Shown here in pieces: positions 62,712-64,000 of a stretch of 64,000 bases of DNA; positions within the stretch are counted from its first letter, which is position 1; every line of letters begins with the position of its first letter. Source of the stretch: Thermococcus sp. 21S9 (GTDB taxonomy: Archaea; Methanobacteriota_B; Thermococci; Thermococcales; Thermococcaceae). The stretch lies in the NCBI RefSeq assembly GCF_012027635.1, contig NZ_SNUS01000001.1, positions 1,116,001 to 1,180,000 of the forward strand, written 5' to 3'. The notes beneath the pieces are model-generated. The model did no database searches, was not told the DNA's origin, and saw nothing but the letters and a program-made list of their open reading frames with translations. Position numbers and translations under genes: made by a program.

Positions 62712-64000
62712 CCCACCACCTCCACTATTTCTCCACCTCCCGGAGGCAGAATCGCGTTCAAATCCTCCTCACGAACCTTGTAGCCCCACTTCTCAAGGAT
62801 TCCGCGAATCTTCTTGACGAGCTCGCCCTTCTTGAGCCTGCCGGGTCTTATGACGATGTACCTGTTCGTGTGGGCCTTAATCGCGTCAACGGGCGCGCAG
62901 ACGACGTAGTCTTCCCCTTCGTAGTTTATCACGCCGACGGCTAACTTCAGCGGAAGCCCGCGAAGCCAGTTCCTCTTCCCGTAGACCATGAAGGCGCCCT
63001 TGCCGAGGTACTCACCGCTGGGAGCTTGCTTCGTCACCTGATTTGGATAGGCCCAGTAGGCGTCCGCTCCATACAGCCCCTGACTCCACGCTCTGCTCAT
63101 CGAAACCGCGAACTGGCAGGCCTCAAAGATGGTCTTCTCTCCAGCCTTTTGCCCGTCCTTGATGACGACGTGGGGAGCGCCGTAAACGTCGGCGTGGCAG
63201 TAGAGGTCGTTCTCGGTCATGTGCCTCTTTATGAGAACCTCGTTCGTTCCTGCATCTTTTCCCGCCAAGACAAGAAAGCCCTCGCTCGAAACGAACCAGC
63301 GGAACTTCTCGAACCACTTCTTCTTTCTCCTCTCGATTTTCTTGACGTTAAGTTCCTTCTTCATCTCCTCCTCGATGAGCTTCTCGACCTCGTCGAGCTT
63401 GCGCTTCGTGTCCTCGTAGGCTTTGAGCGCTCCCTCGTACTTGTGCTTGAACTTCTTGGCCTTCTCGTAGTAGAGCTCGGCGTTCTCGCCTATGCTTTTG
63501 TTGAGGTAGAGCTTGACCTTCTTTCCTTCCAGCTCAATCGTTACGGCTTTCTCCTTCGGGTCAATGGCCTTCACCATGAGCGCAACTCTGTTGCCCTCTT
63601 TTTTGCCCGCCTCTATTCTCCTTTTGAACTCCTCCCAGCCGAGCTTTTCCGTTGCCTTCCTGAACTCGTCCAAAAGCCTCTCTATGAGGGCGTAGTTCGC
63701 GTAGATTAAATCCCCTATCTCCTGGTTCTCGTTCATGGCCCTCTCGAAGCCCTTCAGCATCTCCTCCTGCTTCCTCAGCGTCGCCAGCAACTGTCTCTTC
63801 TTGTTTTCGAGCTTTCTCGTCCTCTCGATTTTGGCCTTCTCGATTGTGAGCTTACCGAAGTACTCGTCGAGGGCCTCGCTGAAGGTGGGGAAGTACTTCT
63901 TTTCAAGCCCCTCGTAGATTTTCAGCTCGATTGGAACGACGTCGTGCATGTTGCCGTCCTTGTAGACGATGTTCGGCCTCGGCTCGTCGTTGAAAGTTCT
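62708..64000 (-). CDS. rqcH: RqcH/NEMF ribosome quality-control protein, 3' part
   Basis: The C-terminal 430 residues of the NFACT family; the start lies beyond the window. A coiled coil (about 63.2-63.85 kb) separates the N-domain from the NFACT-R domain with [20 protein letters not shown] and [15 protein letters not shown]. These proteins bind stalled large subunits with a peptidyl-tRNA and recruit tRNA-Ala for C-terminal tailing. It overlaps the nikR stop by 4 bases in convergent orientation. Confidence 0.92.
   Translation of the reverse strand, partial: RTFNDEPRPNIVYKDGNMHDVVPIELKIYEGLEKKYFPTFSEALDEYFGKLTIEKAKIERTRKLENKKRQLLATLRKQEEMLKGFERAMNENQEIGDLIYANYALIERLLDEFRKATEKLGWEEFKRRIEAGKKEGNRVALMVKAIDPKEKAVTIELEGKKVKLYLNKSIGENAELYYEKAKKFKHKYEGALKAYEDTKRKLDEVEKLIEEEMKKELNVKKIERRKKKWFEKFRWFVSSEGFLVLAGKDAGTNEVLIKRHMTENDLYCHADVYGAPHVVIKDGQKAGEKTIFEACQFAVSMSRAWSQGLYGADAYWAYPNQVTKQAPSGEYLGKGAFMVYGKRNWLRGLPLKLAVGVINYEGEDYVVCAPVDAIKAHTNRYIVIRPGRLKKGELVKKIRGILEKWGYKVREEDLNAILPPGGGEIVEVVG

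Overview
The window comes from a hyperthermophilic euryarchaeon of the Thermococcales, most likely a Thermococcus. The evidence is the archaeal/eukaryotic ribosomal protein set in Thermococcales order, near-verbatim resemblance of many products to remembered Pyrococcus/Thermococcus proteins (Cbf5, LeuRS, NikR, uS3, uS2), G+C-rich coding DNA, GGAGGTGA-type ribosome binding sites and TTTATAAA-type TATA boxes. No database search was possible, so species is not assigned.

Layout. 1-16.8 kb holds the S10/spc-type superoperon, from the 3' end of rpl3 to rpl15. It also carries aIF1 and RNase P subunit rnp1, then secY, adk, a DUF106/EMC3-like insertase, rpl34e, cmk, rpl14e, an SDR oxidoreductase and cbf5. 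16.9-18.6 kb holds a polytopic membrane protein and a methyltransferase whose 3' end overlaps tRNA-Ser. 18.6-24.8 kb is the alpha-type cluster: rps13, rps4, rps11, rpoD, rpl18e, rpl13, rps9, rpoN, rpoK, an enolase-like gene, rps2 and rpl40e, interspersed with tRNA-Leu, tRNA-Pro and tRNA-Leu. Together these form the core translation, transcription and protein-export machinery.

24.8-40.8 kb is mixed: PadR and Lrp regulators, a FUN14 protein, a metallophosphoesterase-fold protein that has lost its metal ligands, an HTH-phosphoribosyltransferase regulator, YkgJ, SRP54, DUF89, purine nucleoside and uridine phosphorylases, a CoA-disulfide-reductase-type flavoprotein, two alpha-solenoid proteins, a threonine-synthase-like enzyme and MEMO. 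It contains two tRNA-Arg genes, each followed by a copy of an intergenic repeat built around a long hairpin, plus tRNA-Gly, two unusually small genes with identical ribosome binding sites, and a candidate C/D box RNA.

40.8-47.5 kb is the isoprenoid cluster: an MNT nucleotidyltransferase, mevalonate kinase, isopentenyl phosphate kinase, type 2 IPP isomerase, an AT-rich inserted pair of orphan membrane proteins, RNase J and a geranylgeranyl/farnesyl diphosphate synthase. It supplies archaeal membrane lipid precursors. 47.5-64 kb holds a methyltransferase, leuS, a DUF835 protein, prolidase, a PAP2 phosphatase, rpl15e, a DUF54 RNA-binding protein with RNase P subunit rnp3, a DUF389 membrane protein, trpB2 preceded by short direct repeats, a pair of paralogous membrane-anchored secreted proteins, nikR and the start-truncated rqcH.

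No CRISPR array, intact transposon, integrase or prophage was seen. The most unusual content is intergenic: the covarying hairpin repeat family, the microprotein pair, structured leaders in front of leuS, RNase J and rpl15e, and the sRNA candidate.
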